NCBI GenBank assembly: GCA_963576785.1
Contig: OY756140.1
Location: 1,798,001 to 1,862,000, forward strand
Direction: 5' to 3'
Source: Chlorophyllum brunneum
Lineage: Eukaryota; Basidiomycota; Agaricomycetes; Agaricales; Agaricaceae
Length of the DNA: 64,000 nucleotides
Shown piece after piece: positions 35,204 through 46,804 of this stretch (positions within the stretch are counted from its first letter, which is position 1; the number at the start of each line of letters is the position of its first letter). The notes under the pieces were generated by a model. That model saw only the letters and a list, made by a program, of their open reading frames with translations. It searched no databases and was not told the origin of the DNA. A program made the position numbers and the translations under genes.

Positions 35204-35424
35204 GTTTGACGTTGTCGAGATACCCTCTGGTTTGTTGGGATGTGCTGGAACTACTGTATATATGCGGGTCTATTCTCGCAGACTTATGTTTTTGATTAGA
35301 TGGATGGATGGAACTTTCTTCATTTACCCGTGTATACCTCGTATCTGTACTACTCGATTGTCATAGTGTATGTACACCCATTTCGATAAATCTGCCCTAG
35401 TCCTTTAATACGGGATCAACCAGC

Positions 35425-36333
35425 TCAGCACGGTGCTCGGTGCTTCACCAGGGTATTTCGGGCGTGTGTACGGATCGTCAGGAACGGGTTTTTCGCGAAC
35501 TCTGGGTTAGATCGTATGAGTGGTTGCCGGAACTGTTCCATTTGTCTGGAAGAAAGAAAAAGAAAAAGGAGATTAGATCTGTTGATACGTCCGAAAGTCA
35601 AGGGAATGGTGCGTACAGAACACGTTTTCGCTGTATTTTAGACAACGGCATAGCCTTCCCCTCTCCAATTTTTGTGCCTTTATGTTGTGCTTTGTGTTTC
35701 GTCTCCTGTTGATGATCTATTTCCAGGGACTCGGAATCTCGTTTCTGTCCCCTTGTGTTTCCTCTGCTGGGGCCAGCTTCGTCAGCGTTGTGTTCGTCGT
35801 TAGCGATGGTGGATAAGATGGCCTGAATTTCGTTTAGTCCACTCCCAGCCAATTGTTCCTTTGCCTTGCGCTTTTCTCTCCGCGCATGAGATTTGGAGTA
35901 CGGCGTTTTGAGTGCACCGAGCTCTGTATTACACCACGAGGCATGGATGGGATATAAATGCGTGAACATCGGATAATTGACACTGACTGTGAAGAAATGT
36001 CTCCCGCTTCAATGCTTGTTTTTCTTTCTTGGTCGGAGGTTCCTGCGGACCTGACTGAGCATCTAGAGAGGCCAGGTCTTCATTGCCCTGTGGCGCGAAA
36101 GCTCATGGTGAGCTCTCACGACAGGTATAAAAGGACAAGTACATACATACAGAAGCTTCGGTGGCAGCCCCAATTTCTACATGCTCGACTGTGTTATCTT
36201 GAACGGCAAATGTCCTCTTGTGCAGTTTTGCAGATGGTTCATGCGCCGCGGTTCGTGAGCGGCGTGCTTTCGGCTATCGGCTCATCTTTCAGCCAAGGTA
36301 GCTATGAGAATGACAGACAGTGGAACTTGCCAT
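35425..36333 (-). CDS. SLX9: Ribosome biogenesis protein SLX9
   Basis: A 40S pre-ribosome assembly and export factor; 217 aa in exons 36333-36331, 36273-36151, 36087-35988, 35923-35617, 35545-35425. The first coding exon is only the ATG: intron 1 (36330-36274) begins GCAAGT and ends TAG, and the next exon opens PKARRSR, matching the usual MPKxRR start. Family blocks are KKEKQALKRETFLHKL, TPYSKSHARREKRKAKEQL, IGEGKAMPLSKIQRKRVLQ and a C-terminal EQFRQPLIRSNPEFAKNPF. There is no earlier ATG in that frame after the preceding stop, which supports the ATG-only exon. Confidence 0.87.
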
Positions 36334-36466
36334 GGCGGACAAAGATTGTCAACGGGTGGTTAAGACTCTTGACGGCGGTGGGACGTCACACAAAATTTGA
36401 TCGTCGCTCGAATCAGAAGGTCATCCCCACAGCACAAATTGTGAACCCAGAAATTAGATAATTAGG

Positions 36467-38027
36467 TTAGACCTCTGAAGATGCACTCGGTTCTTCCTCG
36501 CTAGCTTTGCTTCTCGCAGCACTCGATCCATCCAGCCCAATAGCAACAAAACTAATCAGAACAAAGGTGGCCCCTATAATAACCTGCCCTCGAACAGATG
36601 CATTGAGAATGAAGTCTCCTATCACCGCAGCCGGGATCGTTAGACTGAGGCCAATAGTCACCAGAAGCGGCGTAGTCTTGAGCAGAGAGAGAAAATATAA
36701 ATAATCACTCAATACGAGAATTACCATCTACACCAATCATCATCAGCCCGTCAATCACAGTGGATGCAAAGAATACGCACGTTGGCAAGGAGGGCATACC
36801 ACTGAGTGGATGTGCTGGGCAGCTTAAACCTTTCCAGACCAACCCAATGCAAGACCACACCAACTGGCCAGCATGTCAATAGATCGAAAAGCCCCAGGAA
36901 GCCGAGGAACAATTGCATATCAAGACGTGACTCAACCTGAACCTTGACTTTAAGGAAGACCACGTAGAGAGCGTAGAAGAGGGCCGAAACAAATGCAAGA
37001 ACATCGCCCAGCAGGGGCTGAGATGCTTCTTTGGTCAAAAGGGTTGATGCGGAGGCCGGGCTTGGAGTTGGATCTGAGGACTGCGAATCGGAGAGGGAGA
37101 CAAGAACAACTCCCATAAAGCTGATTGACCAAGGTCAACAAGAAGGTGCATGGCATACGCGTAAACCATACCAAATGAAGACAGCCAGGACCTTGAGGGG
37201 GCTCAACCTCTCGACACCAAATATTCGCCCAATCCCCAGAGTAAAGAAGCCTGTGATAGCCCAGTTCAACACCAGATTTGGCTGGATGAGGAGTAGAACA
37301 ACAGCACTCACCACTTGTACTAGCCACAACGGCAGAACTTGCAACAGTGGTATAATTCAACGCTGCGTTTATAGCCCAATTCGCAATAAACCATAGCCAG
37401 CAGAACGCGAAGGCTACACGCGCCGTTTCTTGTACAGTCAGAGGCGCCACGTCCTCCTCCTTCTCCGCTACAGCTGGCAGAAGGGGTTGACTTGTGAAAG
37501 AAGCTATCGGTTGCTCGTCACCCGACTCTTCTAACAGTTCTGAAGTAGCCAACTGTTGATACATCGCAGTTGGTCTGCCGCTTGTTCCTTTTCAATAGTG
37601 AGCTAAATCTGAGGCCGACAGAGGGGATTTTACTTACTTGAACCAGGTCTTGCACTCCAGAGCCATCGTATGCACCGGGGGACCAGAAACAGTGCATATG
37701 GGCCAGTGCTGATGTACGTCACCCTACCAGCAGTAAGTTTGACCGAAACCTCAAGAGTGAGGCAGGGTCGGACTCACAGAAATGGTTTATCATAACCGTT
37801 CCTGTAAAGGATCTGTGAAGCTACTGAGCAAAGTCGACTCCCCAAGGCTGGCTGGCGCTCACCTGGGTCACGAATCCCGACGCCGTCCAAAGGAGAACAA
37901 CTATCAGGAGAAGGACCACGCCAACCACATATGTATTTCTCTTCGACTGCCCGTGTCTACTGGATGAAGGAGATTTGGGCGTCGCGCGACCACCCGGGAC
38001 AGAGCCATGGGCTCCCAGGGTGTCCAT
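36467..38027 (-). CDS. DMT-superfamily transporter (SLC35F5/THI74-like), tandem copy A
   Basis: A ~407-aa multi-pass membrane carrier. Exons: 38027-37863, 37812-37778, 37708-37634, 37580-37312, 37250-37172, 37120-36781, 36727-36467; the 37634/37580 junction has an alternative. About ten hydrophobic helices are visible, starting with VVGVVLLLIVVLLWTASGFV and including FCWLWFIANWAINAAL, SALFYALYVVFLKVKVQ and TTPLLVTIGLSLTIPAAVIG. The order WTAS..NGYDKPFL...NWAINAALNYTTVASSAV is that of SLC35F5-type proteins, whose substrates are mostly unknown. Copy B lies 267 bp upstream on the same strand with the same exon order. Confidence 0.87.
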
Positions 38028-38294
38028 TTCGTAGTCAGGGGAGTCGGTCGATGTCGAGGGGCCCGGAATGAGAGATTTTTGAGAAAGGGTGCGGCTCTCT
38101 TGGGGGTTTCCCCGTAAGCTGCGTCTTTGAACATTTTTGGTGGTGACGCACCCGGGTATATCATGGCGACGAGGGGTAGGGAGGTCAAGGTACCCAAATA
38201 TAGCGGTGCAGGTTCGTGCAGCTGCCATCAACACCGTTTAGCGCCAGTAAAGCTTCATGCAAGCACACGTGTATTGGGAATTCTACGACGTCTT

Positions 38295-39874
38295 TTACGC
38301 ATCAACTGATTCTGATCTAGCAGTAGCAATCTCGGTATTAGAGTTATCCGTCCCAATAGCAATAAATCCAGCCAAAACAAAGGCAGCTCCAACGATAACC
38401 TGCGCATGCACTGGTACGTTCAACACAAAATCACCCAACACTGCAACAGGTATAGTAAGGCTGATGCCAATTGTCACCACCAGTGGTGTAGTCCTGAGCA
38501 TGGCGAGGACATAGAGATAATCACTTGACCATGTAATCGCCATCTACAGTCCTGCAATCAGAACCCGGTCTACCAAATTGGGAAGAGGATATAAGGCTCA
38601 CATTGATCGCAATAGCATACCACTCTGCCGCCTTGGTGGGCAACTCGAACGTCTCTATACCGGCCCAATGTAACACGAGTCCGATAGGCCAACAGGCCAA
38701 CACGTTAAACAAGCCCACAAAACCAAAGAAAAGCTGCATGTCTATGCGCTCTTCATGCTTGATGCGGATTTTGAGTAAGATGACATAAAGAGCATAAAAG
38801 AGTGCCGAGAAGAGGGCGAGGGCATCACCGAGGAGGGGCTGGGATACCTGTTCGGAGATAATCGCAGGGGAGGCTGTTGAGTTGGTTGGATTCAAGTCTG
38901 GGAGTGGAATTTGGCTTGCGGGGTTTTTGGAATGGTTAGAGTCGGACAGAGAAACTAGTGTTACACCTATGAAGCTGTAGAATGGTCGGTGTAAGACATG
39001 GGTAGGAAGGGGGGCGAAGGACTGTACCAGATGAATACGGCAGCAATCTTCGTCACTGTCAGCTTCTCAACACGAAAAATTCTACCAACGCCAAGTGTGA
39101 AGAACCCTAGTGGTAACCACACGGTCAACGCGTCTGACCACTTGGTGAGGGATATATCCACTGACCACTTGTGCTGGTCAAGATAGTCGCACTCGCAACA
39201 GTCGTGTAATCCAGTGACGCATTCACGGACCAATTGGCAATGAACCACAGCAGGCAGAACGCGAAAGCCAGCTCCGCCGTTTGACGCATGTCCAAAGGCG
39301 GCAAATCGTTTCCAGCCTCCCGATCCTCCTCTTCCGCTTCCCTTGGTACAAGGCATGTCCGAGACGAGCCAGGTTGTGCATTATTGTCTCCTTCTGTTGG
39401 CTCTGATGCTGCCAGAGGTCGGTACTCCTCTGTCGACCTGGTGATGGTTGAGGTCAGAGACGAGAAAACTGGGAGCTGACGGTATGGCTTGCCCGCTTGA
39501 ACCCTTTCCGGATCTACGCCCTCTCCAGAAATATCGTATCGAGAAGGGTATTAAGTAAAATGTAAATGCGCTGGTGTTCAGATATGTGACGCTGCAAATG
39601 TCTGGGGTGAGGACATCAATGAGCGCATGAATAAGGCTTACAGGAACGGTTTTTCGTATCCATTAAAGAAGAGGTTCTGAAGGCCAGCTCACAACGGTTT
39701 GCGCTCTCATACTGCAACGGGACTCACTTGGGTCACGAAGTTCGAAGCGGTCCAGAGGACTACGACGGTGAACAAAAGTAGAATGCCGACAGCGTAGTCT
39801 TTCCTGCTCAGCGGGGACGGAGGAGACTTGGACGCAGGACGGGCGCGGGGCGAGTCGTCTGCCAAGGAGTGCAT
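38295..39874 (-). CDS. DMT-superfamily transporter (SLC35F5/THI74-like), tandem copy B
   Basis: A 411-aa paralogue of the neighbouring transporter. Exons: 39874-39728, 39676-39642, 39591-39503, 39429-39166, 39106-39028, 38974-38602, 38543-38295. Conserved segments match copy A: YAVGILLLFTVVVLWTASNFV, NGYEKPFL, LLWFIANWSVNASLDYTTVA, GFFTLGVGRIF, SALFYALYVILLKIRIKHE and TTPLVVTIGISLTIPVAVLG. Exon 2 is 35 nt and exon 5 is 79 nt in both copies. The two differ most in the hydrophilic loop encoded by exon 4 (here EEYRPLAASEPTEGDNN). The 39502-39430 intron contains weaker internal AGs; the chosen acceptor is the one that keeps frame. Confidence 0.87.
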
Positions 39875-40017
39875 CTGGCAGGAGGAAGGAGGGATGTTCG
39901 GTACCGATATGTATGAGGAATGGCAAGCGGAATAAGCGTGTGAAATGAAATATTGGATGGTATGTACTATACTGGTACAGGATCTAAGGGAACGTGTAGA
40001 GGATAGATAGGGAGGAA

Positions 40018-41277
40018 CTAGCGGCGCTGTTGCTGGGGGGGTTGATACTTGACCTTTTCGAATATGCGGAAGAGGCTGATAACGAGGTTGCTGCAATAGG
40101 CGATGAGACCGATGCCAACGAGAATGATAAGGACAAGCTGATGATCGCATATCCGATCTCCAGCACTTCCTTCAAAGTTTGGCAGGTTGCTCGGGGGACG
40201 GGGCATCTCGTTGTACCAGGATATGCGCGAGGCAGAGGAGCATGGGATGAGGGAGGTGAAAAAATTGTCAAAAGAGAGGGAGAGTGCTGCGGACCAGGCG
40301 CAAATAAAGAGGACCTCGGATAGTGTATGGGCGAGCTTGCGGGAGGTCTGCCACAGGCCGACTGGGCGGCCGAAATACTCGAGCTATAGAGGTGAGGAGA
40401 AGCTGGGGAAGAAGGGTGGGCGGCGTACATAAATGGCAGCCATAACATGCAGGAGAGTAAGAGGGGCGAAAATGATGACAACGGTCCTGATGATGGTGGG
40501 TCAGGGAAAGGAAAAGGAGTAAATGCAAAACACACGGAGAGCTGCCGACGGCACCCATGGCATGGCTGGCCATCTCGACCCTTCGTATTCGAATAGCGAT
40601 GCCGAGCGCAGCAGTCGTAAAGGCGATATTAATGACGCGAAATAGCTGGAGGGAGGTGTAAGGAAGAGCACGAGAGACGGTAGGGGACTCACGATCGGAA
40701 CATAAGGATTGGTGAGGATGAATCGACGGGTTTTCTTGCGGCGGTTTGGGGGGCGAGGGGACTGGTGGTGTTGCTCTTCGTCCGAGAGAGAGTCTGGGAC
40801 GAATTCTGAGGCCTCTGCATCGCGCTTGCGAAGAGGGCCCTGTGCATCCGGACGGGCGGTCCAGGGCGTGTCCCAACCTGGGGAGCTGACCTGGTGTTGG
40901 GTGAACTGGAGGGCGGGCGTAGGGAGAGGAATGGTGAGCCGGTCGATGCTGGGTCTGGTCTCGGTTGTGTCAGTTCTGCGGTAGAAGGAGGAGCCCGAGG
41001 AGGGCAGCAAATGCCTAAGGCCATGGCGGGGGAGGGTAAAGGACCACCAGCGAGAGCCGCCATGAGAGAGGAGGGTGTGGGTGGAGGCTGCGTCGTGGCT
41101 GGGGAGGGTGGAGGGCGGGGGTGCGGTTGGAGAGGGCGGCTCGTCGCGGGCCCATGCTGGAAAAGAGTGAGCTGGGGCTGGGGAGGACGTGGGGGACGTA
41201 CGGGGGGCGGTGACGACGGTTGTGTGGGCGGGCGGCGGCGGCGGGCGTGGGGGATGGGAGTGGGAGGAACGGGACAT
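40018..41277 (-). CDS. Four-TM membrane protein, function uncertain (possibly SRF1-like)
   Basis: 372 aa; exons 41277-40693, 40645-40536, 40486-40429, 40383-40018. Residues 1-190 are Pro/Ser-rich and disordered. Hydrophobic helices lie at about 197-216 (RVINIAFTTAALGIAI), 233-251 (TVVIIFAPLTLLHVMAAIY), 275-291 (VLFICAWSAALSLSF) and 335-357 (LVLIILVGIGLIAYCSNLVI). The stretch LEYFGRPVGLWQTSRKL and the fourfold layout recall fungal proteins annotated as SRF1, a regulator of phospholipase D, but I hold that loosely. Its ATG is only 31 bp from that of the next gene on the opposite strand. Confidence 0.8.
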
Positions 41278-41308
41278 GGCTGCGGGGCCTGACCTGGACC
41301 ACTGCCAC

Positions 41309-42145
41309 ATGGACATCCCCTCCCTCTCAGACCGCCCCGTCGGCTCCCGTTTCGTCTCCCAGGACCAGATAGACCTTGTCAAACAGCGCAGGGACGAGCA
41401 CTGGAAGGCGGCATACGCCCGTCTCGGCCAGGACCCCCCTCCTCCCCAGCATGAGGACGCCTACGACGGCCGCAGTCTCGCGGAAGTAGGTTCTCCATCT
41501 CCCCCGCCCCGTCCATACTCACATCCCCTCCCGGTCGCTCACATCCCTAGAAACTCGCCGCAAACAGGGTCCGTCTTGTCCGTCTACGTCTCTTGCCTCG
41601 TCCTCATCCCCTCCCAGATTGCAAAGCAGGAGGAATGGGAAGAAAAGAATAAACTAGGTTCCTCCCCACGCGCTCTGCCATCCCTCCGCTCTGACAACCC
41701 ACCCATCCAGCGAACCAGTTCCGTGCGTTGGAAGAGGACGAGATCCAGTTCCTCGACTCCATAAGAGAGCGCCAGGAGGCCGAGGAACGACAGCGCCAGC
41801 AAGAAGATGGCGAGGAACTCAAACAGTTCAAACAGTGCGTGTCTTCCTCCACCCCTCCATTCCACCCAACACTACCTTCCCAGAGCCGTGGCTGCTCGTG
41901 CTAGCACTCTCAACAGTCCCCCACCCATTCCGGGCTCAGCTCAGGCCCCCAAACAAAACCCTCCAGCCCAGCCTTCCCGCCCCGCCCCAAAGAAGGACGT
42001 CAAAAAGTCCCTCAAAGGCGTCGTCGTCAAGAAAAAGCCCAAGCCAACACCTCCCTCCTCCGAGCCCTCCAAAGTCGCCTCCTCGCAAGACACAGACTCT
42101 CAGCCAGCCGCGAAACGCCGTAAAGTATCCGAATCATCTTCATGA
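41309..42145 (+). CDS. NIP30/FAM192A N-terminal domain protein
   Basis: 206 aa in exons 41309-41485, 41551-41568, 41618-41657, 41711-41834, 41884-42145. The N-terminal half matches the Fam192A/Nip30 domain: SRFVSQDQIDLVKQRRDEHW, DGRSLAEKLAANRIAKQEEW and LEEDEIQFLDSIRERQ. The second exon is 18 nt. The C-terminal half is Pro/Lys/Ser-rich and ends in a basic KRRKVSE nuclear-type signal. The human relative (PSME3IP1) is a nuclear partner of the PA28-gamma proteasome activator; a similar role here is inference. An ATG at 41276 is also in frame and overlaps the start codon of the minus-strand gene. Confidence 0.85.
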
Positions 42146-42216
42146 TATCCCTGTATTGTACTATTTCGTCCTACTATGACATATCGTTACTCTTGCTCCC
42201 AACCGGTTTGTCAGTC

Positions 42217-43899
42217 CTATCCCACTCTCCTCCCAGAAGCCGGCGTCGGTGTCCACCGCACCCGATTCAGATCCATGTCCGGCCCAGATGCTGCGCTTGC
42301 CTCGGCCCTCCTCATAGCCGTCGCACCAAGCGTACTGCGTGCCAATAGCCTCCTTGCCGCAGGTGTCAAATTTCCTGCCGCTTCCGCACGCCTTGGTGTT
42401 CGTGTGGGAGGCCCCATGTCGCCCTTGATCTTCCCTCTACTCAACGGGCCCCGTGAAATACCTGGAGCCCGTAGTCCCATCATCTCTGCTTTCGCTCTCA
42501 GGCTTTTTGAGGCCGAGGTCGCTAGCTTTCGTGACAATGCCTCACGCGATGACATTTCCCGTATCCGAAATGGTGTGCTTGGCTCTACCACATCCTCATT
42601 TTCGGCCCGTGACAATACCCTCGGCGTCGCATTCAATGTGCCCCAAGTCATCAACTCTTTCATTGCTTCTGGCCCTAATTGTTCTGGTGTCGGGTTGGGT
42701 ATGTTGGGTACGAGTGAGTCAATGTCACCGAGACTCGGAGATTTGGGTCGATCTGTTTGCATGAGGATTAGCACAACCCACCCAAGGAAAGGGAGAGAAT
42801 AACGTACATGGTGTGCCACTGATCGCAGCGTCTATCCTGCTACGCGTCGGGCTGGGAGGCTCAGACAGCCCCGAGGAGTTTGTCGTGTGCTCCTGCTCTC
42901 CAAGCCGTGTATTTCCGTGTGAGATGGCCTCATTCTTGTCTGTGGCAACAGATGCTTTCGTCGGCGGATGATAGGGCGAAACGTCTGCATCTGGTGTAAA
43001 CATCAACGAATTCCGAGTCTGTCCAGATTATAAGTGTTCCATAGTGCCTCGTAATAGATTAAACGACACTTTACCTTAAACTTCCATCCATCAACTCCAG
43101 CAGACCTATCGTCCTTCCGCGGAGCCATAACAGCCTCAGTCGCTTCCTCCACACTTGCTGCTTTGAGCACAACGGCCAAACTCTTGTCCTTATCCCCGCC
43201 CTTTCTCTCTTCGTCCTCCTTTTCTTCCCCTTTTCCATCCTCGTCCTTCTCAACCCCAGTAATCAACCCCGCAGGTTTCGATGCCTCTATTCTAATTTTC
43301 TCCCTCACTCCAGGAGCCGACCCAGCCGCAGGTTCGATCATCATCCTTTCTCTTGCTTCCAACATCCTCCCCCTCTGTAGCTCTACCTTCCTCTGTGCCT
43401 CCCATGCCCATCCGTATTTCTCCCTCCTCACCTTATTCTCCTCATCTAGAATTTGCGTGAAGCTCGAATTATCTTCCGAGGTGTACCGTGCTTGAAACTC
43501 ATCGAGACTCAGCGATGTCTCGTAGCGTGGTCTCTTTACTGCTCTTTCATCGCCGTCTGAGGAATACAAACGGGGCGTATCGCTTGGGAAGGAGGCGTAT
43601 GGTGTTTGACCTGGTGTTTGGCTGGCTGAGCCTCTCCCGCTTCTCCTTGAAGGGCCCGGCAGGGGTGTATCAGAAACCTGTTCCAGTCGTCGTACGGAGG
43701 CAGCTATAAGATGTGGATCTCGAGTTCGCACAGCATCTAGATACTCATTTGTGGCATCCAGGTGTACGAGCGACGGGAAAAAGTCTCTTGCAATGATATG
43801 TGAAAGAGCCGCTGTGTATTCGTCTTCTTCGAGGATAATCTGTTTGTTGAGTGATCTTTCGGGTTTGGTGGGCCCTTCGTTCGGGTTGGGGCTGGCCAT
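42217..43899 (-). CDS. ESS2: Splicing factor ESS2/DGCR14 family (BIS1)
   Basis: 523 aa in three exons: 43899-43075, 43018-42808, 42752-42217. ESS-2 proteins are nuclear components of the catalytic spliceosome. Seen here: NKQIILEEDEYTAALSHII and RDFFPSLVHLDATNEYLDA at the N terminus, SLSLDEFQARYTSEDNSSF, and KYGWAWEAQRKVELQRGRM; WKFKTRNSLMF is formed across intron 1. The C-terminal part has NTRLGEQEH, IPNPTPEQLGPEAMKELMTW and LTPAARRLL, all in the family's usual order. It converges on the NIP30-like gene with 71 bp between stops. Confidence 0.92.
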
Positions 43900-44391
43900 T
43901 TGTACGAGCGTTGTGGTCGGAGGTGGAGGAGTCTCTGATCACGTGAATCAACAACAGCACTGGATACACACTAGCGATCACACTCTTAGGACAGGGTACT
44001 TTACACCATCCATTACTCCACGACACTACTACGCTACAGCCAAGACATAGTGCCAATAAAAAACGGAAAAATAAAAAGGAGGGTCGCATATGTATAAGTA
44101 AGCCTACATCCAAATTACGGGGGAAAAAAAAACAAGGATCATCCAGCGTGCACTGTATCAATAAAATACTAGGAAGGGGTTCATCACAGGGTCATTACGG
44201 TTTAGAAAGGTGAGGGTAGAAGCGAACAACTAGGTAGGTCGTGGAAAGAACTTGTAGTTAATGAATGTGTTGGAGCCGACCACTCGTTCAGAGCCGGTCT
44301 CGATCGGTATTGAGATAATAAAAAGGAATCCAAGCAACCTCCAGCTTCAGGCTTCACCTTTCATTGGCACCAGCCACCATATTGCCTCTAT
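43900..44391. other. Intergenic, tandem minus-strand genes
   Basis: 492 bp holding the ESS2 upstream side and the NudE 3' side. An A-rich run (about 44065-44140) fits a 3' UTR. No gene seen. Confidence 0.5.
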
Positions 44392-46670
44392 TCAGCTCCC
44401 ATACTTCGATCGCAAATCCTTGATATCAAGTGCATCCCCAGACGAGAATCCGGAATCACTGACGCCACCACCAGCACTCTTCCTCGGTCCAGCACCCGGT
44501 CGTCCAATGCGACTCTTTGATAGTGCGGAGCTATTGCTCGAAGGTAACTTCGTCTGTCGGATCGTCACGTTCATATGACTTGGCAAATGTGGTAATGACT
44601 TCATCTCGTCATACTTTGAAGACCTTGAAGATGTCGTTGAGGAGGGAGTGCTTGAACCCGGTCGTGGTAGAACCACCGTTGTTGATCTGTCACGGTAGGA
44701 TTCCGGAACGGATACATTTGTGCTAGTGCCCAGCGACGCTCGCTTCTGGTTTCCCGAATATGGATTGACTCCACCGGGCCCTGTCGAGCGTTTTAACCCA
44801 ATCCCGGAAGAGCTAGTGTATAAACTTGAGGTGGGTAGCGGTAGAAATGTGGGAGTGGCTGGGCGAGAGGTTGGGGTGGGAAGCGAGCTTCCAGTTGTCG
44901 CTGTGCTCAGACTCGCACCTGAAAGACGAGATACTGGTCGACGAATGCCGGTGTTCGCCGTACTCTGCGCCTGGTTCGTAGACTTGTCAAATGTAGGCGA
45001 AGGAGCTGTGATACTTGAATTTGAGGGGAGAGAGCGATAGGCACTTGGACCAGTGGGACTCGAGAGTCGTCGTTTGTCCCGCTGGCGTTCTTTCTCCCTG
45101 ATCTTTTGGGGAGAAGGCGAGTCTTCCATAATTAATACCCATCCCGATGAATCGCCATTATCTCTATTTCCACCTTTCTTGAAGTCATTTTCATTACTCC
45201 GTCGGGAGTCTACGCTTCGTCGAATGCTATCGAGACTCGTTTTTGCGGTAGACGCCAACGAGGCGGAGGATGATGAGGAAGAACTACCCAGCGCATTAAC
45301 TGGGGATACCGTCGCATTCGCTCGTCCGGTGATACTGGTCATCCTCAATCTCGGAACTCGTGTGTGAATTTTTTGTTCGAGAACACGAACTCTCGCTCGC
45401 ATTTCGGAGACCATTTGCACTCCTTTGTTCTTGGTCGTGGTCGAAGTTGAGGATGCAGACACGTTACGGGCCGAGGCGATGGGAGTGCGATTGATGGGGG
45501 TCCGAGGGCTAGAAAAGGTTGGTAGCGTAGTTGACCGCGCCATCCCAGAAACAGGAGATGGTAAATTGGTGGACTTTCCGGAATTGAATCCTGCGCGCTG
45601 CAAAAGGAGTGATTGACCAGAAGATTTGGTTGTTGAGTTCGCCTTTGGCGTGGTAATGGTAGAAGGTACGGATTCAGTGACAGGAGAAAGGTCAGAAAGC
45701 TGAAGCTCGCCTGGAAGGCTGGAATGGAGGAGGTCATCGTCAGAGGAGATGGATATATTCGGAAAATGCTGAGAGGAATTAGAAGGATTGGCTGGTAGCT
45801 TCTCTGACAGTGACGGAGTGGAAGCGGCAGCGGTTGCGGAAGCTAGTTGTTCCCTGAGGATTGCTACTTCATCTTGGGAATCTGTGGTGATGGGAGTGTT
45901 AGAAACGGGAACGGCAGGATAAATCTCCTATGATCACCTCTGAGTTCGTCTTTAGTTCGTTGCATCTCCTCTTCCAGGCTAGCTTTCTCTAGTAATTCAT
46001 GTTCAAGAAGAATCTTCTCCTCCAGCGTCTTGGCATATTTTGCCTCCATATCAATTAGACTGGACGATGTTGCGCGTTTGCTTCGCTCTAGATCATCAGC
46101 ACCCAGTTCGAGCTCCCGGAGTTCGACCTTGATTCGCTGGTGTTCCTGCCGTAGCCTATCGAGTTCTCGTTGGAGCGATGTTGTTGTCGTATTATGTGTT
46201 GTTTGAAGTGACATATACTTGCTCTGTTGCGAAGGAAATATGAGGGGTGGGGCGTGGGGCACAGTAGGGTTTACAACTAACCTTCCACTCGTCGCGTTCC
46301 GTCTCGGCTTTTTCCACCTTGGCCCTCAGTTCCTTCTCCTGCTTGTCTGAACGGAGCAAATCTGCCTCCAGTTCGGCCTCAAGCTCCTTGCTCGTGGTTT
46401 GGAATTCTTCCAGTTCGTTTCTTGTTTCGGCCAACATGTCGACAACCTAGTCTGGTTTGGAATGTGCTGGGAAAAGAAGGAGGGGTTGAACGTACTTCAT
46501 GGTATTTGGCCCGCCAATCTGTTGTGGCCGAGGAGTAACTGTGGCATGGCGCCTAATGAGTGTGGAAAAGGCGGAGGAGTTGTGGGGTAAACGTACTCGA
46601 ACTGGCTGTCATCCAGAGACAGATGCCGGTCCTTGCGGAGGGCATCTGCAGGAGAAAGGACGGCAGCCAT
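44392..46670 (-). CDS. Nuclear distribution protein NudE homologue
   Basis: 685 aa in five exons: 46670-46597, 46538-46496, 46446-46282, 46223-45938, 45881-44392. NudE binds LIS1/NudF and dynein and acts in nuclear migration. The N-terminal coiled coil is the NudE signature: DWRAKYHEVVDMLAETRNEL, EFQTTSKELEAELEADL, LQTTHNTTTTSLQRELDRL and KYAKTLEEKILLEHELLEK. After about residue 190 the protein is Ser/Thr/Pro-rich and disordered, as in other fungal NudE tails. A short exon 2 (43 nt) supplies YSSATTDWRAKYHE. Confidence 0.9.
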
Positions 46671-46804
46671 GAAGAGAGCCTGGCAGGAGGTAGGGACGGG
46701 AGGCAGTATGGTACAAGGTGAGGGGCGATGGGGCACATGGCACTCGTCCTACCCTCTTTCCTTATTGGGCCGAGCCCGTCCACACAACATTCAATATATG
46801 TATT

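Noticed and set aside
39430..39502. Apparent frameshift in transporter copy B
   Set aside because: A 73-nt intron with a CTGAC branch-like sequence restores the frame.
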